Origin: Anaerolineae bacterium
Lineage (GTDB): Bacteria; Chloroflexota; Anaerolineae; Anaerolineales; UBA4823
Reading direction: 5' to 3'
Assembly (NCBI GenBank): GCA_003327455.1
Contig: QOQU01000016.1
Span: 1-51,557, forward strand
DNA length: 51,557 nucleotides
The notes below the pieces were generated by a model, which did not search any database, was not told where the DNA came from, and saw only the letters and a program-made list of their open reading frames with translations. Shown piece by piece: positions 16,186 through 24,519 of the stretch. The position numbers were made by a program, and so were the translations under genes. Position 1 is the first letter of the stretch. Every line of letters begins with the position of its first letter.

Positions 16186-17611
16186 ACGCTTGAAGGATCA
16201 CTTATCCGGAACCTTTTTAGTTGCCGCTCGAGAGGTGCGGGAGCAATTTCGAGATTGGCGGATTATTTTCCCGATCGTCGTCCTGACCTTGTTTTTTCCG
16301 GTTCTGATGAACTATACCGCCAACCGGCTGGTCAACTTCGTCCAACAATACGACGCTCCTATCATTGGGGAAAGGTTGATCCCCTTTTTGCTGATGGTGG
16401 TAGGATTTTTCCCCATCTCGATCTCGCTGGTGATCGCTCTCGAGAGTTTTGTCGGGGAGAAGGAGCGGATGACCATTGAGCCGTTGCTCTGCACGCCGTT
16501 ATCGGATACACAGTTGTATTTTGGAAAATTACTCGCCTCTCTGACACCACCGCTTTTAGCAAGCTATCTGGGCACCACAGTTTACCTGATTGGGGTCATG
16601 TATCGGGTGGGCTGGCACGCCGAACCGCTCTTTTTACTCCAGATCTTTGTCCTGGCAACCATGATGGCTCTGGTGATGGTCAGCGGTTCGGTGGTCATTT
16701 CTTCTCAGACGACATCCGTGCGAGCGGCAAACTTACTGGCATCCTTTATCGTCATTCCCATGGCCTTCCTGCTGCAGGCTGAGAGCGCGCTGATGTTTTG
16801 GGGGCGCTACAACGCCCTATGGTGGGTAGCAGTTGGTTTGTTAATCATCGCCAGCCTGCTCATCCGTTCAGGGCTGGCCCAATTCCGCCGCGAGGAATTG
16901 CTTGAGCGCGAAATGGACACTCTGAATTTACGCTGGATCGGAAAAACGTTTTGGCGTTTTTTCAAAGGGGAAGGCTCTTCTCTCTGGGGTTGGTGGCGCT
17001 CAGAAGTTCTCCGCAGCGGTCGCAAGGCTTTGTTGCCCAGCGGTTTGACCATCCTGGTGCTGCTGCTGGGAGGATACGTTGGCGCATCACAGGCAAAGGT
17101 ATTTGTCTTACCGCCCGAATTTATTCAAGAGAACTGGAACAGTGGCGAAATTGTCAACCGTTTGGGAAACCTGCAGTTGTTGCCCTCTTACACGGTAGGT
17201 CTGGTGTGGTTTCAGAATTTACGCGCAATCTTGCTGGCTTCTTTGGGAGGCTTCTTTACGTTTGGCGTTTTGGGGATGTTGGTGTTGCTGTTGCCATTTG
17301 CTCTGATCGGCTACTTTATGGCAAGCCTGGCTCAGGTGGGAATTTCGCCAGGGGCATTTCTGATGGCTTTTATCTTACCTCATGCAATCTTCGAAGTGCC
17401 GGCAATATTGCTTGCCGGAGGTGCTATCCTGCGCCTGGGCGCTTCCTTTGCAAGCCCGGCGCGCGGCCAAACGGTGGGAGAAGCCTGGTTGAAAGCCCTG
17501 TCGGATTGGGCTAAGGTCATGATCGGTCTGGTGATGCCCCTCTTGCTGGGTGCGGCACTGGTTGAAATGCTGATTACCCCTCGGCTGGCACTCTGGCTGA
17601 TGACTCGCTAA
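16175..17611 (+). CDS. ABC-2 type permease with a C-terminal SpoIIM-like membrane domain
   Basis: Integral membrane protein, 478 residues. The first half (about 1-235) is an ABC-2 permease: AREVREQFRDWR, then membrane helices, with EKERMTIEPLLCTPLSD in the cytoplasmic coupling loop typical of NatB/YhaP-like proteins. The second half (about 285-478) resembles SpoIIM/DUF95 proteins, with a helix containing FQNLRAILLASLGG and the hallmark ILPHAIFEVPAILLAGGAILRLG. The two parts are separate proteins in many genomes, so this looks like a fusion. It overlaps and partners the upstream ATPase. The transported substrate is unknown. Confidence 0.85.
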   Translation: MSIERLKDHLSGTFLVAAREVREQFRDWRIIFPIVVLTLFFPVLMNYTANRLVNFVQQYDAPIIGERLIPFLLMVVGFFPISISLVIALESFVGEKERMTIEPLLCTPLSDTQLYFGKLLASLTPPLLASYLGTTVYLIGVMYRVGWHAEPLFLLQIFVLATMMALVMVSGSVVISSQTTSVRAANLLASFIVIPMAFLLQAESALMFWGRYNALWWVAVGLLIIASLLIRSGLAQFRREELLEREMDTLNLRWIGKTFWRFFKGEGSSLWGWWRSEVLRSGRKALLPSGLTILVLLLGGYVGASQAKVFVLPPEFIQENWNSGEIVNRLGNLQLLPSYTVGLVWFQNLRAILLASLGGFFTFGVLGMLVLLLPFALIGYFMASLAQVGISPGAFLMAFILPHAIFEVPAILLAGGAILRLGASFASPARGQTVGEAWLKALSDWAKVMIGLVMPLLLGAALVEMLITPRLALWLMTR

Positions 17612-17633
17612 CCACTTTACAAAAGGAGCATTT

Positions 17634-18401
17634 ATGCAAAACCACTCTGCCGAACTGATCATTCTTGGTTCTGCCAGCGCCGTACCAACCATTGACCATG
17701 AAAATACCCACCTGTTAGTGGTCGGAAGGGACGAAACGCTCCTGATCGATTGTCCCAATAACCCGGTAGTGCCGTTACAAAAACGAGGCTTCGATCCCTT
17801 AAGAATAACCCATCTGATCCTGACCCATTTTCATGCCGATCATGTTGCCGGTGTCGCTCCCTTCTTGATGAGTTCCTGGCTGATGGGCAGAAAGCGTCCA
17901 TTGCACATCTATGGGCTTGACGAAACCCTGGGGCGTTTCGAGAAAATGATGGAATTGTTCCAATGGGAGACGTGGAGCGGGCTTTACCCCATTGAAGTCC
18001 ATCGCATACCGCCTCAACCAATGACGCTGATCCTGCAAAGTGACCAATTTGAGGTGCACAGTTCGCCGGTCCGGCATTTGATTCCAACCATTGGCTTACG
18101 CATCTGCAATCGCTGGAGCGGCGAGAGCGTTGCCTATTCCTGTGACACCGAACCCTGCGAGGAAGTGGTTGAGTTAAGCCAGGGGGTTAAAGCACTGATT
18201 CATGAAGCGGTTGGTGAATATCGAGGACACACTTCGCCTTCCCAGGCGGGAGAGATCGCCAGACGCGCTGGAGCGCAGGCTTTATACCTGATCCATTATC
18301 CTTCAGAGGATGGACAGATTCAAGATTGGGAAACGCTGGCTCACTCAACCTTTGATGGCCGGGTAGGTTTAGCTCAGGACGGCCTGAAAATTCCCTTTTA
18401 A
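17634..18401 (+). CDS. Metallo-beta-lactamase fold hydrolase (RNase Z-like)
   Basis: A 255-residue cytoplasmic hydrolase of the MBL superfamily. The metal-binding motif is THFHADHVAG, with further ligands expected in SPVRHLIP, in YSCDTEP and in the HY/GHTSP region near the C-terminus. Its length and the N-terminal ILGSASAVP resemble the RNase Z/arylsulfatase-like branch. It lacks the exosite arm that defines tRNA-processing RNase Z, so the substrate is open. AAAAGGAGC precedes ATG 17634. It ends one base before the convergent HNH gene ends. Confidence 0.85.
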   Translation: MQNHSAELIILGSASAVPTIDHENTHLLVVGRDETLLIDCPNNPVVPLQKRGFDPLRITHLILTHFHADHVAGVAPFLMSSWLMGRKRPLHIYGLDETLGRFEKMMELFQWETWSGLYPIEVHRIPPQPMTLILQSDQFEVHSSPVRHLIPTIGLRICNRWSGESVAYSCDTEPCEEVVELSQGVKALIHEAVGEYRGHTSPSQAGEIARRAGAQALYLIHYPSEDGQIQDWETLAHSTFDGRVGLAQDGLKIPF

Positions 18402-18402
18402 C

Positions 18403-18906
18403 TTACCACCCTTCCATAAAGGGCAGCCATTCTTCGTTGCCTGCCAGATGACGGGCAAACAGATAAGCTGCGTTGGCAGGCGGCGCTTTTGGAGGTCGCA
18501 ACAAGCGCATATTGACCTGTTCGGGCGTGTGGCTTCCTTTGCGATGGTTACAGGCCGGGCAGGCAGCAACCAGGTTTTCCCACACATATTGACCCCCAAA
18601 ACGGCGCGGGATGACATGGTCAACCGTCAGATAAGGCGTGCGTTGTCCACAGTATTGGCAGGTGTAATCATCGCGGCGCAGAATTTCTTTCTTCGTCAGA
18701 CGCACCGTCGGGCGAGGGCGTCTGACCATTTGCTCTAACCGGATGATCGAGGGACGAGGATAGGTGCGGGAAACGGTGTGGATTTCACCTCTCCCGTTCA
18801 TCACCAGACTGGCTTTGCCGCTCAGCACCAGCATGATCGCTCGCCGGGTCGTACAGACATTGATCGGCTCAAAGTTGGCGTTGAGAACAAGAACTGGCTC
18901 GTGCAT
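18403..18906 (-). CDS. HNH endonuclease family protein
   Basis: A 167-residue protein with an HNH nuclease domain in its middle. Two CxxC pairs (CQYCG and CPACNHRKG) bind a structural zinc, and the catalytic core is YLTVDHVIPRRFGG followed by ENLVAAC. The N-terminal part (VLVLNANFEPINVC) is common to a widespread chromosomal, non-mobile HNH family in bacteria and cyanobacteria. There is no intron or restriction context, so a housekeeping or DNA-repair role is more likely than a homing function. AGGAG precedes ATG 18906. Confidence 0.9.
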   Translation of the reverse strand: MHEPVLVLNANFEPINVCTTRRAIMLVLSGKASLVMNGRGEIHTVSRTYPRPSIIRLEQMVRRPRPTVRLTKKEILRRDDYTCQYCGQRTPYLTVDHVIPRRFGGQYVWENLVAACPACNHRKGSHTPEQVNMRLLRPPKAPPANAAYLFARHLAGNEEWLPFMEGW

Positions 18907-18929
18907 TGCTTGCTCCTGGTGTTGTTGAA

Positions 18930-18938
18930 ATTATAGCA
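18930..18938 (-). promoter_or_regulatory. Extended -10 promoter of the HNH gene
   Basis: The minus strand reads TGC then TATAAT (18938-18930), an extended -10 element, 24 bases before the HNH start codon. The -35 region is weak. Confidence 0.5.
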
Positions 18939-19241
18939 CAGCAAGGGGTGAAAAATTGATGAGAGAAGGGTTTGTTAAGGATTCATAGCATTGTAAAGCA
19001 TTTGAGATAAGAGATTTGCCTTTCAAGCTGAAGGTGGTAGAGCGTTGCCACCTCAGAGACCCTTCATTGCCGGATGCAGCGTTATTGGAGAGCCACTATA
19101 TAAGTTTCTCCCTCAGCCTTAATGGTTATGAGGATAAATATTACGAAAAGAAATGCAGAAACGCGTTAGCCAAACTTGTAAAAACCGATTTTATGATAAA
19201 ATACCTGAACCTATCAGCCATCCCATGCAAGGAAGTGCCCT
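18939..19241 (+). promoter_or_regulatory. Leader region of the corrinoid methyltransferase operon
   Basis: No convincing gene is present; an open frame from 19016 is poor and overlaps the corrinoid gene. Two small hairpins stand out: GGTGG/CCACC around 19032-19051, and GGAGA/TCTCC around 19089-19113. AT-rich promoter-like sequence (TTGTAA, later TAAAAT) lies at about 19179-19205. I see no match to cobalamin or TPP riboswitch consensus. AAGGAAG precedes the ATG at 19242. Confidence 0.3.
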
Positions 19242-19895
19242 ATGGCAAGCTATCTCGATCAGATCTGCCAAGCCGTTGTCGAAGGGGATGATGTTTCAAT
19301 CGTAGAAGTTGTCCAGGAAGCCTTGAAGGCGGGGGAAAGTCCGTTGCGCATTTTGAACGAGGGCTTAATGCCCGGCGCAGACATTGTTGGAAAACGCTTT
19401 GAAGAAGGAGAATATTTTCTGCCCGATTTAATGCTGGCCGGGCGCGCCTTAAAAGCCGCAATGGAAATCCTCAAGCCGTTACTCGCTTCAGCCGCGGCGG
19501 CAGATCCAAGCCTCAAAAAAGCTAAAATTGTCATCGCTACCGTCCAAACCGACATTCACGACATCGGTAAAAACATCGTTGCTTCCATGCTGGCAGCCGC
19601 CGGCTACGATGTGATCGACATGGGAGTGGATGTGCCGCTCAATTCGATCATCGACAAAGCAGAGGAAACCAAAGCAGACATCATCGCTCTTTCTGCCTTG
19701 TTGACAACCTCTATGCCCTATATGAAGGATCTGATTGATCTATTGCAGGCGCGTGGTTTGCGCCAGAAGTACCGCGTGATGGTTGGAGGCGCTTCGGTGA
19801 CTCCCGAGTGGGCAGAGAGCATCGGCGCAGATGGCACAGGGCGAGATGCTGTAGAAGCTGTCCGCCTGGCGCGGCGCTTACTTGGCGAAAACTAG
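19242..19895 (+). CDS. Corrinoid (B12-binding) methyltransferase protein, MtmC/MtbC type
   Basis: A 217-residue methyl-carrying corrinoid protein. The N-terminal helical cap spans residues 1-90. The Rossmann-like B12-binding domain follows with TDIHDIGKN (the DxHxxG motif); His106 should be the lower axial cobalt ligand. Downstream GVDVPL and SALLTTSM form the cofactor pocket, and VGGASVTPEWAESIGADG closes it. It accepts a methyl group on Co(I) from a partner methyltransferase and passes it to a second enzyme, usually a tetrahydrofolate or coenzyme M methyltransferase. The gene for the partner methyltransferase starts 10 bases after this one ends. Confidence 0.93.
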   Translation: MASYLDQICQAVVEGDDVSIVEVVQEALKAGESPLRILNEGLMPGADIVGKRFEEGEYFLPDLMLAGRALKAAMEILKPLLASAAAADPSLKKAKIVIATVQTDIHDIGKNIVASMLAAAGYDVIDMGVDVPLNSIIDKAEETKADIIALSALLTTSMPYMKDLIDLLQARGLRQKYRVMVGGASVTPEWAESIGADGTGRDAVEAVRLARRLLGEN

Positions 19896-19904
19896 GAGAA
19901 GACC

Positions 19905-21275
19905 ATGCGCGACTATCTTGAACTTCTCGATCGAGCTTATACAGGAGAGTATATCTCGGAAGAGAACTGGGATCTCGAAAAAGTTGCCGCAACCACGCGG
20001 CGTCTGGTCAAGAAATATCGCCTGGAATGGGATCGCAATCAGGTGATTCCCACCGACCATGCCTTAATCGATTCGATATTCCAGGCCGGATTGGAGCTGG
20101 CAGTCGAGTTGGGTGTCTACTGCCGTTCCACAGAGCGGATTATCCACTTAAAACCGGAGGAAATCGAAGAAGGCCTCCGCACCATGCCAAAAACCCTGGT
20201 CATGGGAGAAGGCAAAGACGCCCGCTCGCTTTACGCACGTCGGATCGGAGACGAACGAGCCCCTCTCTTTTTTGGGGGGAGCCCAGGTTCGCCTATTCCC
20301 GAAGAATATTTCCTGGAAAACGTCCTTTCTTATGCCCGGGAGCCGTTGATCGATTTGCTTACCTGTGGCACCTTAACCGAGATCGGTGGGCGATCGGTGC
20401 GCACCGGTCAACCTCTGGAGATTGTCGCCACCCGCAGAGAATTGCAACTTCTCCACACTGCGCTTGCCCGAACTGGTCGTCCTGGGATGGGGATGTTAGC
20501 CGCCCAATCCAGCGTCTCCGAATTAGGAGACCTGGCCGTTGCGCATCCAAACCTCTTACGCCGCTGCGACTCGCATCTGGTGCCCTTATTGAACGAGTTG
20601 AAATTAGATTTTCGGAATATGGCGCGGGCAGTCAATTCGTGGGAATACGGCATGATCAATGCGTCGCTACCCTGTGTCATTGTGGGCGGCCTGGGAGGCG
20701 GACCGCCCGGTTCGGCGGTTATCAATGTGGCTTCATTTATCGTATCCAACCTGGTCTGCCTGGCAGATTACCACATTCTCCATCCGATCCACATCCGCCA
20801 TGTAGCAACTTCCACGCGCGAAGTGCTGTGGGTCATCAGTGCCGTCGGTCAAGCCTTTGCCCGCAACACTCCGGCGATCATCGTTGCCGATATCTATCCA
20901 AAGTCAGGGACAGGGACGGTTGAGTTGCTTTTCGAGACAGCAGCCAATGCAATCGTGAACTCCCTCTCGGCTTGTCATCTGGAAGGCTGCGGTTCAGCGG
21001 ATGGCAAACTCCCTCACTGTTCTGGATTGGAAGCGCGCTGGATGGCAGAAGTTGCCCTTGCAGTTCATCAGCAGAAAATGACCCTTGAAGAGGCAAATAC
21101 ATGGGTCTTACGTCTTTTAGAAAAATACGAACATGTGTTTTCACAGGAAGGAGGCAATCCAGGCAAACCATTCGATCAGGTATATGACTTAAAAACCTTG
21201 CGACCCACTGCCGAGTGGCAGGCACTCTATGATCAAGTCAAAACGGAACTGAAAGGGGAGGGTTTAATTATTTAG
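19905..21275 (+). CDS. MtmB-family monomethylamine methyltransferase homologue lacking pyrrolysine
   Basis: A 456-residue TIM-barrel methyltransferase that aligns by eye with archaeal monomethylamine:corrinoid methyltransferase MtmB over its whole length: WDL near the N-terminus, IPTD, GSPI, GRPGMG, HIRHVATSTRE, YDLKTLRPT near the C-terminus. In methanogen MtmB the GRPGMG motif is followed by V and then pyrrolysine at position 202. Here the matching residue is Leu198, encoded by TTA, not an amber codon. The protein should still move a methyl group to the corrinoid protein encoded just upstream, but the substrate need not be methylamine. AGGAGA precedes ATG 19905. An ECF importer gene follows 65 bases later. 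Confidence 0.88.
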   Translation: MRDYLELLDRAYTGEYISEENWDLEKVAATTRRLVKKYRLEWDRNQVIPTDHALIDSIFQAGLELAVELGVYCRSTERIIHLKPEEIEEGLRTMPKTLVMGEGKDARSLYARRIGDERAPLFFGGSPGSPIPEEYFLENVLSYAREPLIDLLTCGTLTEIGGRSVRTGQPLEIVATRRELQLLHTALARTGRPGMGMLAAQSSVSELGDLAVAHPNLLRRCDSHLVPLLNELKLDFRNMARAVNSWEYGMINASLPCVIVGGLGGGPPGSAVINVASFIVSNLVCLADYHILHPIHIRHVATSTREVLWVISAVGQAFARNTPAIIVADIYPKSGTGTVELLFETAANAIVNSLSACHLEGCGSADGKLPHCSGLEARWMAEVALAVHQQKMTLEEANTWVLRLLEKYEHVFSQEGGNPGKPFDQVYDLKTLRPTAEWQALYDQVKTELKGEGLII

Positions 21276-21340
21276 AGGCTGCTAACATCTATAGCAAGGG
21301 CTATCACCAATAATTTTTATCTTTCTAAGGAGGTTTTGCT

Positions 21341-22003
21341 ATGACACTACCCGTAATGTTGCTCATCAATGTCCTTATCGTTGTCATTCTGGGGGTCCTT
21401 GCCCGCTTTGTTAAGCCCGGCAAGCAAGAGAGTGCCGAGGGTTGGAACATCGGTTTCACCAACCGAGACCTGATCCTGATGGCAGTGATCGCAGCCATCT
21501 CCGGGGTCATCAACACCGGCACAGGAATCCTGTGGAATGCTGCCAATGCTGCCGGTGGTCCTCTGGCGGGGGCTGCCTTGCAAGGGGCGTTCATGTGGTC
21601 TTATATTCTGGCTTTCTTCCTCGTCCGCAAGCCCGGAGCGATGTTGATCGTTGCCGTTCTGGATACGGCTGTGGAGGCTTTATTGGGAAATCCCTCTGGA
21701 ATAGCCACCATCGGGTGGGGTTTGACCCAGGGGCTGGCTGCCGAAGTTGTCCTGGCAATTTGTAATTATGGTTTCTTCAACTGGTTTAGCCTGGGCTTAG
21801 CCGGAGCGGCTGCCTCTCAATTTGGCACCGTCTGGACGGCTTATCTCTTCGGTTGGGATACAACACCCGAAGTCGTCAGCCAATACTGGATCGCCGCGCC
21901 CATTAACCTGGTGTCTGGTTTTATCCTCTCAGGTTTGCTGGGGTTGGCTTTAGGCAAAATGATTGCCCGCACCGGGCTGGTGCGAGCCACACGCTCCTCC
22001 TGA
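21341..22003 (+). CDS. ECF transporter substrate-binding (S) component, YkoE-like
   Basis: A 220-residue hydrophobic protein with about six membrane helices, the substrate-binding subunit of an energy-coupling-factor importer. The match to Bacillus YkoE is clear in the stretch RKPGAMLIVAVLDTAVEAL, LLGNPSG, QGLAAEVV and the final LLGLALGK..ARTG. YkoE proteins are linked in the literature to hydroxymethylpyrimidine/thiamine-precursor uptake. Here the gene follows a corrinoid methyltransferase, and no thiamine gene or TPP riboswitch is visible. A methylated nitrogen compound is therefore a reasonable alternative ligand (inference). TAAGGAGG precedes ATG 21341. Confidence 0.85.
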   Translation: MTLPVMLLINVLIVVILGVLARFVKPGKQESAEGWNIGFTNRDLILMAVIAAISGVINTGTGILWNAANAAGGPLAGAALQGAFMWSYILAFFLVRKPGAMLIVAVLDTAVEALLGNPSGIATIGWGLTQGLAAEVVLAICNYGFFNWFSLGLAGAAASQFGTVWTAYLFGWDTTPEVVSQYWIAAPINLVSGFILSGLLGLALGKMIARTGLVRATRSS

Positions 22004-22019
22004 TCGGACCAAGGATAAC

Positions 22020-23744
22020 ATGGCTTCATCATCGCCTGCACCGCTGGTCATCTTTGATCGGGTGACTTTCTACCATTTTGAGCGAACCACGCCGGCGTTG
22101 AGCGAGGTTAGTTTTGTTTTGCCGCGTGGTTCGCTTACCTTGTTGGTCGGACCATCAGGATGCGGGAAATCCACCTTATGTATGCTGATGACCGGTATTG
22201 TTCCGCATCTCCTTGGAGGAGTCCTGACGGGGAAAGTACTGGTAGACGGGAAAGACGTTGCCAATACCGCTGTCAAGGACCTTGCTCTCTCAGCAGGGTT
22301 GCTCTTCCAGGATCCGGAATGGATGTTTGCAACCTTGCGGGTGGATGATGAGGTGGCTTTTGGACCAGAAAACCTCAAAATACCCAAAGCAGAAATCCAC
22401 CAGCGGGTTGAAGATGCCTTGGAAACGGTGGGGCTATCTCGCTTCCGCCATCATCTGGTATGGGCGCTTTCCGGTGGGCAAATCCAAAAGCTGGGCTTTG
22501 CCTCGGTTTTAGCAATGCAACCTCCACTGATGATCCTGGATGAACCGACAGCCAATCTCGATCCCGCCACCACCCATGCCGTGCATGAATTGATCCTACG
22601 CCTGCGCCAGCAAGGGAAGACCATCGTCATTGTCAGTAAAGACCTGGACGAATTCATTGCTGAAGCAGATCAACTCATCTACCTGTCGGAAGGAAAAATC
22701 ATCGCCCAGGGGCAACCCCGCCAGGTCATCCATCAGGCTGGCCTGCACATGTTGCAGGCAGGGGTCTGGCTTCCCGAACCCACCGAAATTGGCTTACGTC
22801 TGCAAGAACTTGGCAAACTCAACCCAGACACGCTGCCTCTTACGGTTGCCGAAGCCAGACAGGCATTTTCTCACCTCTCCTTTGCCTCAACCCCAGGCGA
22901 TGCACCCAACTCAAAGCCCATCGGTGAGGCTTTGATTGAGGCAGAAAACCTGCAATATGCCTATAACCCTAAGGTTACGGCTTTGCGGGGTGTATCCTTT
23001 ACGGTTCGGCAGGGTGAGCTTCTGGCGATCATCGGTCAAAACGGGGCCGGGAAAAGCACCCTGGCAAAGCTACTGGTTGGCTTAATTAAACCAACCGGCG
23101 GCGTGCTTCGCCTGTTCGGTAAAGACGCAAGACATTGGAACGTAGCCGAACTGGCAAACTATATTGCTCTGGTGTTTCAAAATCCCGAACATCAATTCCT
23201 GTGCGATACGGTTTTTGAAGAGCTTTCCTATAGTTTATTGGCAAAAGGCATTACCGATCCAGCCGAGATTCAAGCCAGGGTGGTAGAGACCTTGCGTGAG
23301 CTGGATTTACAAGGAGACGCCCAAACGCATCCCTTCGCCCTTTCAGAAGGTGCAAAACGGCGCCTGGGGGTGGCAACCATGCTGGTTGGCGGTGGCGCTC
23401 AGGTCTTGATCGTTGATGAACCTACTTACGGGCAGGATCGGCGCATGACAGAACGATTGATGGATTACATCAATCAACTGCGCCAGGCAGGCATCACTGT
23501 GATCATGATCACCCATGACATGCGTCTGGTCGAAGCGCACATTGATCGCGCCATTGTCATGGCAGAGGGACGCATTCTATACGATGGCGACCCGCAGACG
23601 CTCTTCTCCTTAGAGGAGGTCATCCGGCAAGCAAATTTGCGTCCAACAGCGTTAAATCGCCTGCTCACCGATTTGCGTCAAGAGGGCATCAGCATCCCTG
23701 CTGACATCAACACTGTAAGAAAATTCATCCAGGCCGTCCAATGA
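22020..23744 (+). CDS. ECF transporter duplicated ATPase (YkoD-like)
   Basis: A 574-residue protein with two ABC ATPase domains in one chain, the arrangement of YkoD. Domain 1 (about 1-250) has GPSGCGKST, LSGGQIQKL and LMILDEPTANLD. Domain 2 (about 300-550) has GQNGAGKST, LSEGAKRRLGV and VLIVDEPTYGQD. Both carry the ECF-type Q-loop (FQDPEWMFATL and FQNPEHQFLCDTV). The start chosen is ATG 22020, with AAGGAT upstream, 17 bases after the S-component stop. The longer open frame overlaps that gene. Its end overlaps the T-component ATG as ATGA. Confidence 0.92.
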   Translation: MASSSPAPLVIFDRVTFYHFERTTPALSEVSFVLPRGSLTLLVGPSGCGKSTLCMLMTGIVPHLLGGVLTGKVLVDGKDVANTAVKDLALSAGLLFQDPEWMFATLRVDDEVAFGPENLKIPKAEIHQRVEDALETVGLSRFRHHLVWALSGGQIQKLGFASVLAMQPPLMILDEPTANLDPATTHAVHELILRLRQQGKTIVIVSKDLDEFIAEADQLIYLSEGKIIAQGQPRQVIHQAGLHMLQAGVWLPEPTEIGLRLQELGKLNPDTLPLTVAEARQAFSHLSFASTPGDAPNSKPIGEALIEAENLQYAYNPKVTALRGVSFTVRQGELLAIIGQNGAGKSTLAKLLVGLIKPTGGVLRLFGKDARHWNVAELANYIALVFQNPEHQFLCDTVFEELSYSLLAKGITDPAEIQARVVETLRELDLQGDAQTHPFALSEGAKRRLGVATMLVGGGAQVLIVDEPTYGQDRRMTERLMDYINQLRQAGITVIMITHDMRLVEAHIDRAIVMAEGRILYDGDPQTLFSLEEVIRQANLRPTALNRLLTDLRQEGISIPADINTVRKFIQAVQ

Positions 23745-24517
23745 GCGAACAACTCTTAGCCTACGTTGAAAAAGAATCCGTCATCCACCGCGCAGATGCG
23801 CTAAGCAAATTGCTTTGGGTTGTGATTGTTGTCGTAGCCACGTTTCAGTTTCAGACGACGTATACCCGGGCCTTGATGTTTTGCGTGCTGTTATTCACTG
23901 CCCTGGTTTTAGCGAAAGTGCCCATCAGGTCAATCTGGCGAGTTTCTCCCTTGATTTTTGGGGTAGCATTTTTATTGGGAGCATTCCACTATGTGGTCAC
24001 AAAGGGTACTACCCCGCTGTTCAGCATCGGCACTTCTGTGATCTATCGCGAACCACTGGAGGCCGGCGGAGCTTATTTCTTCCGCCTGGCGATCATGGTG
24101 TTGGCTTCTTTTCTGCTGATCTGGACTACCGACACTTACCAACTCATGGTGGGGCTGGCATATCTTGGCTTACCCTATCGCTATGCTTTTGCGATCTTCA
24201 TGGCCCTGCGTTATATCCCGTTAATCCAGAGAGAAGTGGAGGCAGTGCGCGCCGCTCACGCCATTCGGGGCAAGGCTGCGCAATCCCCCTTGAAACATCG
24301 CTTCCGCCTGTGGCAAAGATATCTTTTTACTGTAATCGTCAACGGCCTGCGCAAAGCAGAAAATACAGCCATCGCCATTGAAGCCCGCGGCTTTGGCGCC
24401 TATCCGGAACGAACTTACTGGAAGGAATTTCGCTGGACGCGTAGCGGTCTATTGCTGATGAGTACCTTTGCGGTTTTCTGTATGGCTCTAATTATCTGGG
24501 AAGAGTACTTTCTGTAA
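23741..24517 (+). CDS. ECF transporter transmembrane (T) component, YkoC/EcfT-like
   Basis: A 258-residue membrane protein that couples the ATPase to the S component. It has about five membrane helices and the typical cytoplasmic coupling helices with alanine-arginine-glycine signatures, AHAIRGKAA and EARGFGAYPERT. HRADALSKLLW near the N-terminus is characteristic of EcfT proteins. With the two preceding genes it completes a dedicated (group I) importer. Confidence 0.92.
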   Translation: MSEQLLAYVEKESVIHRADALSKLLWVVIVVVATFQFQTTYTRALMFCVLLFTALVLAKVPIRSIWRVSPLIFGVAFLLGAFHYVVTKGTTPLFSIGTSVIYREPLEAGGAYFFRLAIMVLASFLLIWTTDTYQLMVGLAYLGLPYRYAFAIFMALRYIPLIQREVEAVRAAHAIRGKAAQSPLKHRFRLWQRYLFTVIVNGLRKAENTAIAIEARGFGAYPERTYWKEFRWTRSGLLLMSTFAVFCMALIIWEEYFL

Positions 24518-24519
24518 CC

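Noticed and set aside
19010-19070. Possible tRNA from GGTGGTAGAGCG, like a D arm
   Set aside because: No matching acceptor stem and no T-arm GGTTCGA-type sequence in range.
18939-19241. Cobalamin or TPP riboswitch before the corrinoid/ECF cluster
   Set aside because: I find no B12-box and no CTGAGA...ACCTGA THI-box pattern; the few hairpins there are short.
20496-20498. Pyrrolysine (amber TAG) in the MtmB-like gene
   Set aside because: The codon at the aligned position is TTA in frame. There is no in-frame TAG in the gene.
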